Assembly: GCA_002429615.1 (NCBI GenBank)
Contig: DJAN01000301.1
Coordinates: 1 to 7,814, forward strand
Direction of reading: 5' to 3'
From: Lysobacteraceae bacterium UBA6001
GTDB lineage: Bacteria; Pseudomonadota; Gammaproteobacteria; Xanthomonadales; Xanthomonadaceae
Length of the DNA: 7,814 nucleotides
The notes beneath the pieces are model-generated. The model saw only the letters and a list, made by a program, of their open reading frames with translations, was not told the origin of the DNA and made no database searches. The translations under genes were made by a program, and so were the position numbers. Shown piece after piece: positions 1 to 5,253 of this stretch; within the stretch, counting starts at the first letter, position 1; every line of letters begins with the position of its first letter.

Positions 1-439
1 GCGCACCGGAACCGACGGCCATGGTCTGGTCGGCGGTGGCCTGCGCGAAGGCGCCTACGGCCATCGCCGCGGTGCCGACCGCATCGGTCTGCGCGCCCAG
101 CGCGGTGGCGGCGGTGCCATTGGCGACGGCGCTGCTGCCCGCGGCCACGGTGTACTGGCCGTTCGCGCTGGCGTTATCGCTGCCGTCGGCGAGGCCGTCG
201 GCCTGGAAGTAGTCGATGCCCACCGCCACCGCGGGCGTGAGCATGCTCCCGCCCGTGTTGTCGCACGGCACGGCGGTGTCATCCGTGCAGGTGGCGGCAT
301 CCGACGCCGGAGCGGATTGCGCGAACAACGCCGGGCTGCACAGCAAACCAAGGATCACCAGCGGCAGGCGTGCAAGCCGCGCAGGCGCAAGGGGTGTGGG
401 GGAAAGCCGGAATGACGCCGGCGCCAGCTGCTTGACCAT
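1..439 (-). CDS. Trimeric autotransporter adhesin (YadA-like), N-terminal part, cut by the window edge
   Basis: The minus-strand frame is open from an ATG at 439-437 to the left edge, giving 146 residues with no stop. It starts with a basic n-region (several Arg) and a hydrophobic stretch at about residues 25-40 ending SPALFA, which reads as a Sec signal peptide cleaved near residue 40. A short linker with two Cys (51 and 59) follows. From about residue 92 the sequence is Ala/Gly/Thr-rich and shows the left-handed beta-roll head repeats of YadA-type adhesins: TALGAQTDAVGTAAMAVG, then QTMAVGSGA, i.e. units of roughly 14-16 residues with a recurring (M/T)A(V/L)G core. Such proteins trimerise, cross the outer membrane through a C-terminal YadA anchor (not visible here) and bind surfaces or host matrix. 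An AGAGGA-like ribosome site lies about 8 bases before the ATG. The family call is firm; ligand and full length cannot be judged. Confidence 0.85.
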   Translation of the reverse strand, partial: MVKQLAPASFRLSPTPLAPARLARLPLVILGLLCSPALFAQSAPASDAATCTDDTAVPCDNTGGSMLTPAVAVGIDYFQADGLADGSDNASANGQYTVAAGSSAVANGTAATALGAQTDAVGTAAMAVGAFAQATADQTMAVGSGA

Positions 440-518
440 GAGCCTGTCCTCTGGGGTGCCCGCAGGCGGAAAGCGCGCACCCGTGGCGGCGCCGACCAGA
501 GACTGGGCGGTGCAACCG

Positions 519-547
519 TGTAGAGGCAGTGATGAAAAAATAGCCAA
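519..547 (-). promoter_or_regulatory. Weak candidate promoter for the adhesin gene
   Basis: Read on the minus strand, TTGGCT (547-542) and TCTACA (524-519) are separated by 17 bases and lie about 80 bases before the adhesin ATG. The -35 box is fair but the -10 box matches the sigma-70 consensus at only three of six positions, so this is the best candidate in the gap rather than a convincing promoter. Confidence 0.2.
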
Positions 548-599
548 TTGCGGCGACGTTGCCGCACGCGTCCGGCAGCGGCCAGGAGGTGGCCGCTGC
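535..599 (-). terminator. Tandem hairpins with distal T-run, probable terminator of the PliG-like gene
   Basis: About 37 bases past the stop of the PliG-like gene, the minus strand forms a perfect 10-bp stem (599-590 with 584-575, 5-base loop). A 6-bp stem follows (566-561 with 554-549), and then six T residues at 540-535. The T-run starts 8 bases after the second stem, farther than in a textbook intrinsic terminator, so its efficiency is uncertain. It separates this gene from the adhesin gene downstream, suggesting that the two are not simply one transcript. Confidence 0.4.
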
Positions 600-635
600 G
601 CGTCGCCGTCTGCGTATTGCGCCTGCGCTTGGCGC

Positions 636-1049
636 TCAGCGCACCGCGAGCTGCACGGAGAAGTCGATCTTCTCGCCGCGACGTGCCGAGGCGCGCATCT
701 GGTAGACCTGCACGATGTACTCGCCGCTGGCCGGCAACGCGCCTTCCCACGGCGTGGCAACGCCGCCGCTGCCGATGGCCTCGGCCGCGCCCGGCTCGTC
801 GCCCGGTTTGTAGACGTTGAAATTGGCGTTGGAATTGCCGCTGACGCTCACGCGCAGGGTCTGCCCGGCCTTGGCTTCGAGCGTGTAGTGCACGCTGTCG
901 TAGCCGCTGAAATGCCCCTTCTGGGTGGCGCTGCTGGCGCCCTTGGCGAAGTGGACCGGGACGGTGGTGATCTGGTCGGCGCCCGAGGCGGAGACCGCCA
1001 GGCCGATCAGCAGACAAGCGAGCGCCAGAACGGCGATGACATGCTTCAT
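636..1049 (-). CDS. Exported small protein resembling PliG, periplasmic inhibitor of g-type lysozyme
   Basis: This 137-residue protein starts at the ATG at 1049-1047, chosen because GGAGGA sits just upstream and because residues 1-24 form a clean Sec signal peptide (MKHVIAVLALACLLIGL...SASGA). The mature part is a beta-rich domain with VHFAKGASSATQKG, GYDSVHYTLEAKAGQTLRVS, and near the C-terminus LPASGEYIVQVYQMR followed by a short basic stretch. As I remember the family, E. coli PliG (YcgK) has the same order of elements: a KGxSSA segment, GYD..YT..AK.GQ, and LPASGxY...V.Q.R..AR. PliG-type proteins bind and block goose-type lysozyme in the periplasm. Homologues are often labelled hypothetical or, misleadingly, 'DNA breaking-rejoining protein'. 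A generic PPC-like beta-sandwich is the main alternative. The gene is divergent from ispB and upstream of a surface adhesin on the same strand. Confidence 0.65.
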   Translation of the reverse strand: MKHVIAVLALACLLIGLAVSASGADQITTVPVHFAKGASSATQKGHFSGYDSVHYTLEAKAGQTLRVSVSGNSNANFNVYKPGDEPGAAEAIGSGGVATPWEGALPASGEYIVQVYQMRASARRGEKIDFSVQLAVR

Positions 1050-1329
1050 GCTTTCCTCCGGGTTGAAAGAACAGCGCAGCAAAACCATCCGCCGGCCGTG
1101 GGGACCGGTGTGCAGCGTGGAAACACGGGAATTCCCAAGAGCGCGACCGCCGCGCCGCTTCCCCTGCATTCGGCGGCGGGCAGTCGGGCGAAGCCTATCC
1201 GATCCGGGCAGGGGTGCATCCTGCAGCGCAGCAAGGGTTCCGGCGCCCGGAACGAGCCGTATCCGTGATGGCGACAACGGAAACACGGGCAGTCGCCTAT
1301 AATTCCGCGACGCTTCCAGCCCGATCCGC
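1050..1329. other. Divergent intergenic region between the PliG-like gene and ispB
   Basis: These 280 bases must hold promoters for both divergent genes. Visible items are a 10-base perfect palindrome GGGAATTCCC (1127-1136), an 11-base direct repeat GGAAACACGGG at 1119-1129 and 1279-1289, and the TATAAT listed separately. I see no good promoter for the minus-strand gene and no RNA gene. Confidence 0.4.
1298..1303 (+). promoter_or_regulatory. Consensus -10 box of the ispB promoter
   Basis: A perfect TATAAT lies 26 bases before the ispB ATG and stands out in a very GC-rich background. No good -35 hexamer is visible at 16-18 bases: the 17-base position reads CAACGG, and GCGACA is too far at 21. 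Transcription would start near 1310 and leave a leader of about 20 bases. Confidence 0.5.
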
Positions 1330-2328
1330 ATGAGCCTCGCCGAAGACCTCCGCCCCACCCTGGGCCTGCCCCAGATCCAGCAGCTCGCCGCCCCCGACAT
1401 GGCTGCGGTCGATGCCCTGATCCGCAGTCGCCTTGCTTCGGATGTCGTGCTGATCAACCAGATCGCCGATCACATCATCTCCGCCGGCGGCAAGCGCCTG
1501 CGGCCGATGCTGGTGATGCTGGCCGGCCGCGCGGTCGGCGGCGGCGGCCCGGAACACCACCAGCTGGCGGCGATCATCGAGTTCATCCACACCTCGACCC
1601 TGCTGCACGACGACGTGGTCGACGAATCGGACCTGCGCCGTGGCCGCAGCACCGCCAACGCCCTGTGGGGCAACGCCCCGAGCGTGCTAGTGGGCGATTT
1701 CCTCTACTCGCGCAGCTTCCAGCTGATGGTTGAGCTGGACCGCATGCCGGTGATGCGGATCCTGGCCGACACCACCAACCGCATCGCCGAGGGCGAGGTC
1801 CTGCAGCTGCTGCACGTGCACAACCCGGACACCGACGAAGCGGCGTACCTGCGGGTGATCGAGCGCAAGACCGCGGTGCTGTTCGCCGCCGGCACCCGCC
1901 TGGGCGCGCTGGCCAGCGGCGCGGACGAAGCGGTGCAGGCGCGGCTGTACGACTACGGCATGCAGCTGGGCTATGCGTTCCAGATCGCCGATGACGTGCT
2001 GGACTACGCCGCCGACGCCGCCGACCTGGGCAAGAACCTGGGCGACGATCTGGCCGAAGGCAAGGCGACGCTGCCGCTGATCCACGCCATCGCGCACTCG
2101 GACGCGGCCACGCAGGCCCGCCTGCGCGAGATCGTCGAACAGGGCGATGCCGACGCGATGCCGGAAGTGCTGGCGGCGATCCACGCCACCGGCGGGCTGG
2201 AATACAGCCGTCGTCGTGCCGCCGAATACGCGCAGGCCGCCGAGCGTGCGCTCGACGGCCTGGAAGAGAACGACGCCGTGGCCGCGCTGCGCGGCCTGGC
2301 ACGCTACGCGGTGGCGCGCACGCACTAA
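1330..2328 (+). CDS. ispB: Octaprenyl diphosphate synthase (IspB), ubiquinone side chain
   Basis: This 332-residue trans-polyprenyl synthase condenses isopentenyl diphosphate onto farnesyl diphosphate to make the C40 tail of ubiquinone-8. All signatures are present: GGKRLRP (residues 53-59, diphosphate binding), the first Asp-rich motif LLHDDVVDE (Asp94, 95, 98), IAEGEVLQL (152-160), and the second motif QIADDVLDY (Asp221, 222, 225) followed by GKNLGDDLAEGK. Small residues (TSTLL) just before the first Asp-rich motif fit a long-chain enzyme. The protein matches E. coli IspB closely from end to end and is of similar length. An in-frame TAA at 1300-1302 excludes an upstream start, so ATG 1330 is the first possible; no Shine-Dalgarno sequence is evident before it. 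The octaprenyl length is inferred from the family and the UQ-8 of this lineage. The gene is monocistronic and convergent with the hydrolase gene. Confidence 0.95.
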   Translation: MSLAEDLRPTLGLPQIQQLAAPDMAAVDALIRSRLASDVVLINQIADHIISAGGKRLRPMLVMLAGRAVGGGGPEHHQLAAIIEFIHTSTLLHDDVVDESDLRRGRSTANALWGNAPSVLVGDFLYSRSFQLMVELDRMPVMRILADTTNRIAEGEVLQLLHVHNPDTDEAAYLRVIERKTAVLFAAGTRLGALASGADEAVQARLYDYGMQLGYAFQIADDVLDYAADAADLGKNLGDDLAEGKATLPLIHAIAHSDAATQARLREIVEQGDADAMPEVLAAIHATGGLEYSRRRAAEYAQAAERALDGLEENDAVAALRGLARYAVARTH

Positions 2329-2357
2329 GCGCGTCGCACCGGTACCCGCTCCCCTGT

Positions 2358-2381
2358 TGTAGGAGCGGCTTCAGCCGCGAC
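2358..2381 (+). repeat. REP-type palindrome (GTAG class), copy 1
   Basis: The element begins TGTAGGAG, followed by the stem-loop GCGGC-TTCA-GCCGC. It lies 29 bases past the ispB stop. The same 24 bases recur exactly, in inverse orientation, at 3730-3753. A 5' GTAG next to a short GC palindrome is the known hallmark of REPs mobilised by RAYT (TnpA-REP) enzymes in Pseudomonas, Stenotrophomonas and Xanthomonas; no RAYT gene is in this window. Confidence 0.85.
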
Positions 2382-2413
2382 CGCAGCCCCTCCGGGGCAG
2401 GCACCTCGCCTGC
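2358..2413. terminator. Three-hairpin block between convergent ispB and hydrolase genes
   Basis: Three consecutive palindromes sit here: the REP stem (about 2365-2378), GCCCC-tcc-GGGGC (2386-2398) and GCAGGC-acctc-GCCTGC (2397-2413). None is followed by a T-run, so this is better read as a bidirectional block or mRNA 3'-end stabiliser than as a classical intrinsic terminator. The second and third stems share two bases and would compete. Confidence 0.4.
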
Positions 2414-2437
2414 GCCCGGAAGCCCACGGCCTGCCGC

Positions 2438-3238
2438 TCAATCCCCGAACCGCTCCTCAAAGAAGTCCTCAAGCATCCGGTAAGCCCGCTTCGCCGCGCG
2501 CGGGTTGTACACGCAACCCGGCGGGCTGTTCGCATCGGCCTCGGCAAAACAGTGCACGGCGCCGGCGAAGTTGACGAACTGCCAATCCGCCCCGGCCGCA
2601 TCCATCTCGCTCTGGAACGCCGCGATATCCTCCGCGGTGACGCTCTTGTCCGCGGCCCCGTTGAGCACCAGCACCGGCGTCTTCACCACGCCGGCCTTGG
2701 CCGGCAGATCGGTGGAGATGCCGCCGTGCAGGCTCACCACACCGCCCAGCTGCGCACCGGAACGCGCAAGCTCCAGCACCGTGGTGCCACCGAAGCAGAA
2801 GCCCACCGCGCCGATCCGCGCCGGATCCACCGGCGCCTTGCCCGCCTGCGCCTTCAGCACGTCCACCGCCTTCTGCGCGCGCGCGCGCAACGTCACCCGA
2901 TCCGCGCGCAGCTTGCCCGCGACCTGCCCGGCTTCCTTGTCGTCCTTCGGCCGCACGTTCTTGCCATACACATCGGCCACCAGCACGACGTAATCGTCGC
3001 CGGCGATCTTCTTCGCCTTCTCCACCGCCGAGTCGTTGACCCCGCGCCAGTTCGGCACCATCACCAGACCCGGACGCTTGGCGTCGCCGGCGTCGTCATA
3101 GACCAGCACGCCGCTGAAGGTGTCGTTGCCGATCTTCCATTCGAGCGGCCGCGACTGCATCGCCGCCGAGGCGGACAGCGGCAGCGCCGCGAGGATGAAG
3201 ATGCCTACCGCCCACTGCCAAGGATTACGCCTGCTCAT
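2438..3238 (-). CDS. Exported dienelactone-hydrolase-family alpha/beta hydrolase
   Basis: This 266-residue protein starts at the ATG at 3238-3236. GGAGG lies 8 bases upstream, and residues 1-25 form a signal peptide (RR then AVGIFILAALPLSASA); the frame is open for about 380 more bases upstream, but that extension crosses repeats and is not coding-like. The mature protein has the DLH layout: beta strand and PGLVMVPNWRGVND (56-69), the nucleophile elbow GFCFGG with Cys148, the acid Asp197 in NGAADKSV, and His229 in GAVHCFAE. This Cys-Asp-His triad is that of carboxymethylenebutenolidase-like enzymes. The position that in the Pseudomonas enzyme holds the Glu controlling the Cys appears to be Asn63. 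True dienelactone is therefore an unlikely sole substrate; a periplasmic esterase or thioesterase role is possible. No aromatic-degradation genes lie nearby. Family call secure, substrate unknown. Confidence 0.88.
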   Translation of the reverse strand: MSRRNPWQWAVGIFILAALPLSASAAMQSRPLEWKIGNDTFSGVLVYDDAGDAKRPGLVMVPNWRGVNDSAVEKAKKIAGDDYVVLVADVYGKNVRPKDDKEAGQVAGKLRADRVTLRARAQKAVDVLKAQAGKAPVDPARIGAVGFCFGGTTVLELARSGAQLGGVVSLHGGISTDLPAKAGVVKTPVLVLNGAADKSVTAEDIAAFQSEMDAAGADWQFVNFAGAVHCFAEADANSPPGCVYNPRAAKRAYRMLEDFFEERFGD

Positions 3239-3269
3239 CGGGACTGCCTCCGGCTGGATGTCGGCGGCG

Positions 3270-3275
3270 AGTGTA
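3270..3275 (-). promoter_or_regulatory. Candidate -10 box of the hydrolase gene
   Basis: On the minus strand TACACT lies 31 bases before the hydrolase ATG, four of six matches to the consensus. No clear -35 box lies at the right distance; the sequence upstream is a run of G and C followed by the repeat region. Confidence 0.25.
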
Positions 3276-3312
3276 GCCCGCCCCCGTGACGGCCGCGGTT
3301 GTGCACACCGCA

Positions 3313-3458
3313 TGTGGATGGCCGCGGGAGAAGCCTGTGGACAAGTTCGTGCACGCCTTGCGGCGCAAGCGTCCGCGCCATGATGACGAAAATTTAGCCA
3401 CTCAGGAAACGCTTCTCCACAGGGCATGTGGACGACTGAAGGAGAAGTTTGTGGATAA
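3313..3458 (+). promoter_or_regulatory. Cluster of DnaA-box-like 9-mers
   Basis: Within about 146 bases there is one perfect DnaA box, TGTGGATAA (3450-3458). Two 9-mers have one mismatch: TGTGGACAA (3336-3344) and TTCTCCACA (3413-3421, minus orientation). Two more have two mismatches: TGTGGATGG (3313-3321) and TGTGGACGA (3427-3435). The sites fall at matching places in the two repeat copies, so they are not independent. There are no replication genes nearby and no AT-rich unwinding region. DnaA binding is possible but untested; regulation of the hydrolase gene or a DnaA reservoir are the alternatives. Confidence 0.4.
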
Positions 3459-3484
3459 CCGCCCACACCGCTTGTGCCGTAAGG

Positions 3485-3505
3485 CTTCGCCATGACTTGG
3501 CGAAG
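3485..3505. other. Perfect 8-bp stem-loop at the end of repeat copy B
   Basis: CTTCGCCA (3485-3492) pairs with TGGCGAAG (3498-3505) around the loop TGACT. The matching place in copy A has only a weak CGTC/GACG pairing, so the hairpin was either lost there or gained here. No T-run follows on either strand. Confidence 0.55.
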
Positions 3506-3557
3506 ATTTGACCACCTGCTCTTGATTGCATATCCGCCGTCGGAATCCATCGGGTGA

Positions 3558-3665
3558 CCGGGCGGCGTGCCCTGGCGGGGGCGTCGGGCGACATGGATGT
3601 CGCCCGTCGAGCTCGACGTCATGGATGACGGCTTTCGGCGTCCCCCGCCGGGGCATGCCGCCCGG
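3558..3665 (+). repeat. 108-base compound inverted repeat with three inner hairpins
   Basis: Outer arms of 24 bases (3558-3581 and 3642-3665) match at 22 of 24 positions; both mismatches become G-U or U-G pairs in plus-strand RNA, so that strand could form an unbroken 24-bp stem. Inside lie three further palindromes side by side: 3585-3594 with 3597-3606 (10 bp, centre ATGGAT), GTCGAGCTCGAC (3606-3617, perfect), and CGTCAT-gg-ATGACG (3617-3630). The fold is a cloverleaf-like multi-branch structure. No transposase or credible protein is encoded. It resembles compound REP/BIME-type or small non-autonomous elements; I do not recognise a named family. Confidence 0.7.
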
Positions 3666-3688
3666 GCGCCGCGCGGGGAAACCGAACA

Positions 3689-3711
3689 GCCGACCTGCGA
3701 TAGGGGTCGGC
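3689..3711. repeat. Small inverted repeat between the compound element and REP copy 2
   Basis: GCCGACC (3689-3695) pairs with GGTCGGC (3705-3711) around a 9-base loop. It may be an extra stem of the composite repeat block that includes the REP 18 bases away. Confidence 0.45.
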
Positions 3712-3729
3712 GCAGGCGGAAGCATCAAC

Positions 3730-3753
3730 GTCGCGGCTGAAGCCGCTCCTACA
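3730..3753 (-). repeat. REP-type palindrome (GTAG class), copy 2, inverse orientation
   Basis: The reverse complement is identical over all 24 bases to copy 1 at 2358-2381. In the murD2 transcript it would lie about 80 bases past the murD2 stop, where REPs commonly sit and can protect the mRNA 3' end or limit read-through. Confidence 0.85.
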
Positions 3754-3758
3754 GTGCG

Positions 3759-3812
3759 GTGATTACGGTGAGTGCAGTGAATGCAGCGAGCGTAGTGACT
3801 GCAGTGACTGCA
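3759..3812. repeat. 9-base tandem repeat, six units, consensus GTGANTGCA
   Basis: In steps of nine the plus strand reads GTGATTACG, GTGAGTGCA, GTGAATGCA, GCGAGCGTA, GTGACTGCA, GTGACTGCA. The last two units are identical, the outer ones more diverged, and a poor seventh unit (CTGGCAGCA) follows. It lies 22 bases past the murD2 stop, outside any gene, and could vary in copy number between strains. Confidence 0.75.
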
Positions 3813-3834
3813 CTGGCAGCAGGCAGAAACCGGG

Positions 3835-5253
3835 TCAGGCGATCCCCAACCCCGGGATCGCACTGATCGCCTCCGGATCGAAACCCGCCAGCTCGGCGAA
3901 GTGTCGCCCGCGCGCCACATAGTCGGTATACGCGCCGAAGCTCGGCGCACCCGGCGAGAGCAGCACCACGCCCCCGCCATCGCCCAGCGCCGCCTGCGCC
4001 AGCGCCACCGCCTCGGGCAGGTCCCCCGCCGCATGCAGCCCGAAGCGCCCGGCCTGCGCCGAGGCCAACAACAGCTCGTGGATGCGCGGCCCATTGGCCC
4101 CCATCGTCACGATCTCCACCGGCACCTGCGTATCGCCCGCCATGTGCGCGGCAAAGTCGTGCCAGTCCAGGCCACGATCATGCCCACCCACCAGCACCGC
4201 CACGCGCTGCCCGGGGAAGCAGGCCAGCGCCGCCAGCGTCGCGTGCGGCGTGGTGCTGATCGAATCGTTGACGTAGCGGATGCCCTCGCGCGCCCCCATC
4301 GTCTGCAGCCGGTTCGGCAGCGGCTGGAACGTCAAAGCCGCCGGCGCCAACGCCGCCGCATCCAGCCCCAGCGCCTCGATCGCCGCCAGCACCGCGCACA
4401 GATTGCCGCGGTTGTGATGGCCCGGCAGCGGCACCCGGGCGGTGTCGAACACCGCCACCTCGCCGCGATGCACCACCTCGCCGCGCATGTGCCAACCCTG
4501 CGCATGGTTGAACCAGCGCACCTCGCTGGCGGTCAGGCTCGGCGCCAGCGCCAGCAGACGCGGATCCTCCGCATTGAGCAGCGCGATGCGCGGCGCCGCC
4601 TCGGTCACCAGCGACAGCTTGTCGGCGACGTACTGTGCCTCGCCACCGTGCCAGTCCAGGTGTTCGGGAAACAGGTTGAGCACCAGCGCCAGCTGCGGCC
4701 GCACGCCGCTGCGCGCCACCTCGCGCGTCTGGTAGCTGGACAGCTCGATGGCCCAGTACTGCGGCAGCGGCTCGGGCGCCAGCACTTCCAGCAGCGGCAG
4801 GCCGATGTTGCCGGCCAGCGCGGTACGGTGGCCGCCAGCGCGCAGCAGATGCGCGAGCAGCGCGGTGGTCGTGCTCTTGCCCTTGGTGCCGGTGACGCAC
4901 ACCGCGCCCGGCACGATGCCGCCAGGCTGCGCGTGCGCACCGAACCACAGCGCGGTGCCGCCGACGAAATGCGTGCCGGCCTGCGCCGCCGCCAACGCCT
5001 CGGGCCGGTTCGGACTGATGCCCGGCGACTTCACCACCACCGCGAAGCGCGACAGCGCCGCGGCATCGACCTCGCTGTCGATCGACAAGTGCGCATCGCC
5101 CAGCGCCTGCGCCTCGGCCACCTCATGCGCGCCGCAGAACAGGGTCAGCGGCTGCGCCGGCAACGCGGCGCGGATCGCGCGGTAGGCCGAACGGCCTTCG
5201 CGGCCCCAGCCCCACAGCGCGACCGCCTGCCCCTCAAGCTGCGAAATTCGCAC
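3835..5253 (-). CDS. murD2: UDP-MurNAc-L-alanine:L-glutamate ligase (MurD2)
   Basis: This Mur ligase of 472 residues joins L-glutamate to UDP-MurNAc-L-alanine in the cytoplasm with ATP; MurL then inverts the glutamate. Visible features are a Rossmann-like start ([12 protein letters not shown], 12-23), P-loop GTKGKST (122-128), ELSSYQ (170-175), EHLDWH (197-202), a Lys212 that aligns with the carbamylated Lys of MurD, GHHNRGN (278-284) and NDSISTTP (329-336). Ordinary MurD has DSKATN at that last place, so a Lys that contacts D-glutamate in E. coli MurD is Ile332 here; this and the neighbour murL make MurD2 much likelier than MurD. I chose the GTG at 5253: GGGAG precedes it by 7 bases and homology begins there. 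An ATG at 5295 would add 14 unrelated residues inside murL. It overlaps murL by 20 bases, so translation is probably coupled. Confidence 0.92.
   Translation of the reverse strand: MRISQLEGQAVALWGWGREGRSAYRAIRAALPAQPLTLFCGAHEVAEAQALGDAHLSIDSEVDAAALSRFAVVVKSPGISPNRPEALAAAQAGTHFVGGTALWFGAHAQPGGIVPGAVCVTGTKGKSTTTALLAHLLRAGGHRTALAGNIGLPLLEVLAPEPLPQYWAIELSSYQTREVARSGVRPQLALVLNLFPEHLDWHGGEAQYVADKLSLVTEAAPRIALLNAEDPRLLALAPSLTASEVRWFNHAQGWHMRGEVVHRGEVAVFDTARVPLPGHHNRGNLCAVLAAIEALGLDAAALAPAALTFQPLPNRLQTMGAREGIRYVNDSISTTPHATLAALACFPGQRVAVLVGGHDRGLDWHDFAAHMAGDTQVPVEIVTMGANGPRIHELLLASAQAGRFGLHAAGDLPEAVALAQAALGDGGGVVLLSPGAPSFGAYTDYVARGRHFAELAGFDPEAISAIPGLGIA

Larger units (their letters stand above)
3294..3515 (+). 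repeat. Degenerate two-copy tandem repeat, about 107 bases per copy
   Basis: Copy A (3294-3401) and copy B (3410-3515) share the same order of blocks: CGC..TT.T.CACA, GCATGTGGA, GGAGAAG, TGTGGA.AA, CTTG, GCCATGA, a CGAA.ATTT block and CCAC. From CATGTGG to CCAC both copies are exactly 91 bases (3311-3401 and 3425-3515), a shift of 114. By eye roughly two thirds of positions agree. Neither copy reads as protein. Copy B also carries a stem joining CTTCTCC (3412-3418) to GGAGAAG (3441-3447). An old duplication is the simplest reading; function unknown. Confidence 0.7.

Noticed and set aside
216..1268. A 350-codon plus-strand open frame crossing the adhesin start and the PliG-like gene
   Set aside because: It runs through two minus-strand genes and their gap, has low-complexity composition and no recognisable family.
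636..1457. N-terminal extension of the PliG-like gene into ispB
   Set aside because: The signal peptide and GGAGGA site fix the start at 1049; the extension is antisense to ispB and not protein-like.
3294..3515. A chromosomal or plasmid replication origin at the DnaA-box cluster
   Set aside because: No dnaA, dnaN, rpmH, gyrB or rep gene is nearby, there is no AT-rich unwinding segment, and only one 9-mer is perfect.
3239..3622. N-terminal extension of the hydrolase gene up to 3622
   Set aside because: It crosses the repeats, places the signal peptide in mid-protein, and the ATG at 3238 has a good ribosome site.
2358..3753. A composite transposon bounded by the inverse REP copies
   Set aside because: No transposase lies between them, no target duplication is visible, and REPs of this type are usually dispersed singly, so only the weaker observation is reported.
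3294..3812. A CRISPR array in the repeat-rich intergenic region
   Set aside because: Repeats are few, degenerate, of unequal type and not separated by uniform spacers; no cas genes are present.
3239..3834. tRNA or other stable RNA gene in the long gap
   Set aside because: No tRNA-like T-arm, anticodon arm or CCA end could be found; the cloverleaf-like fold at 3558-3665 has arms far too long for a tRNA.
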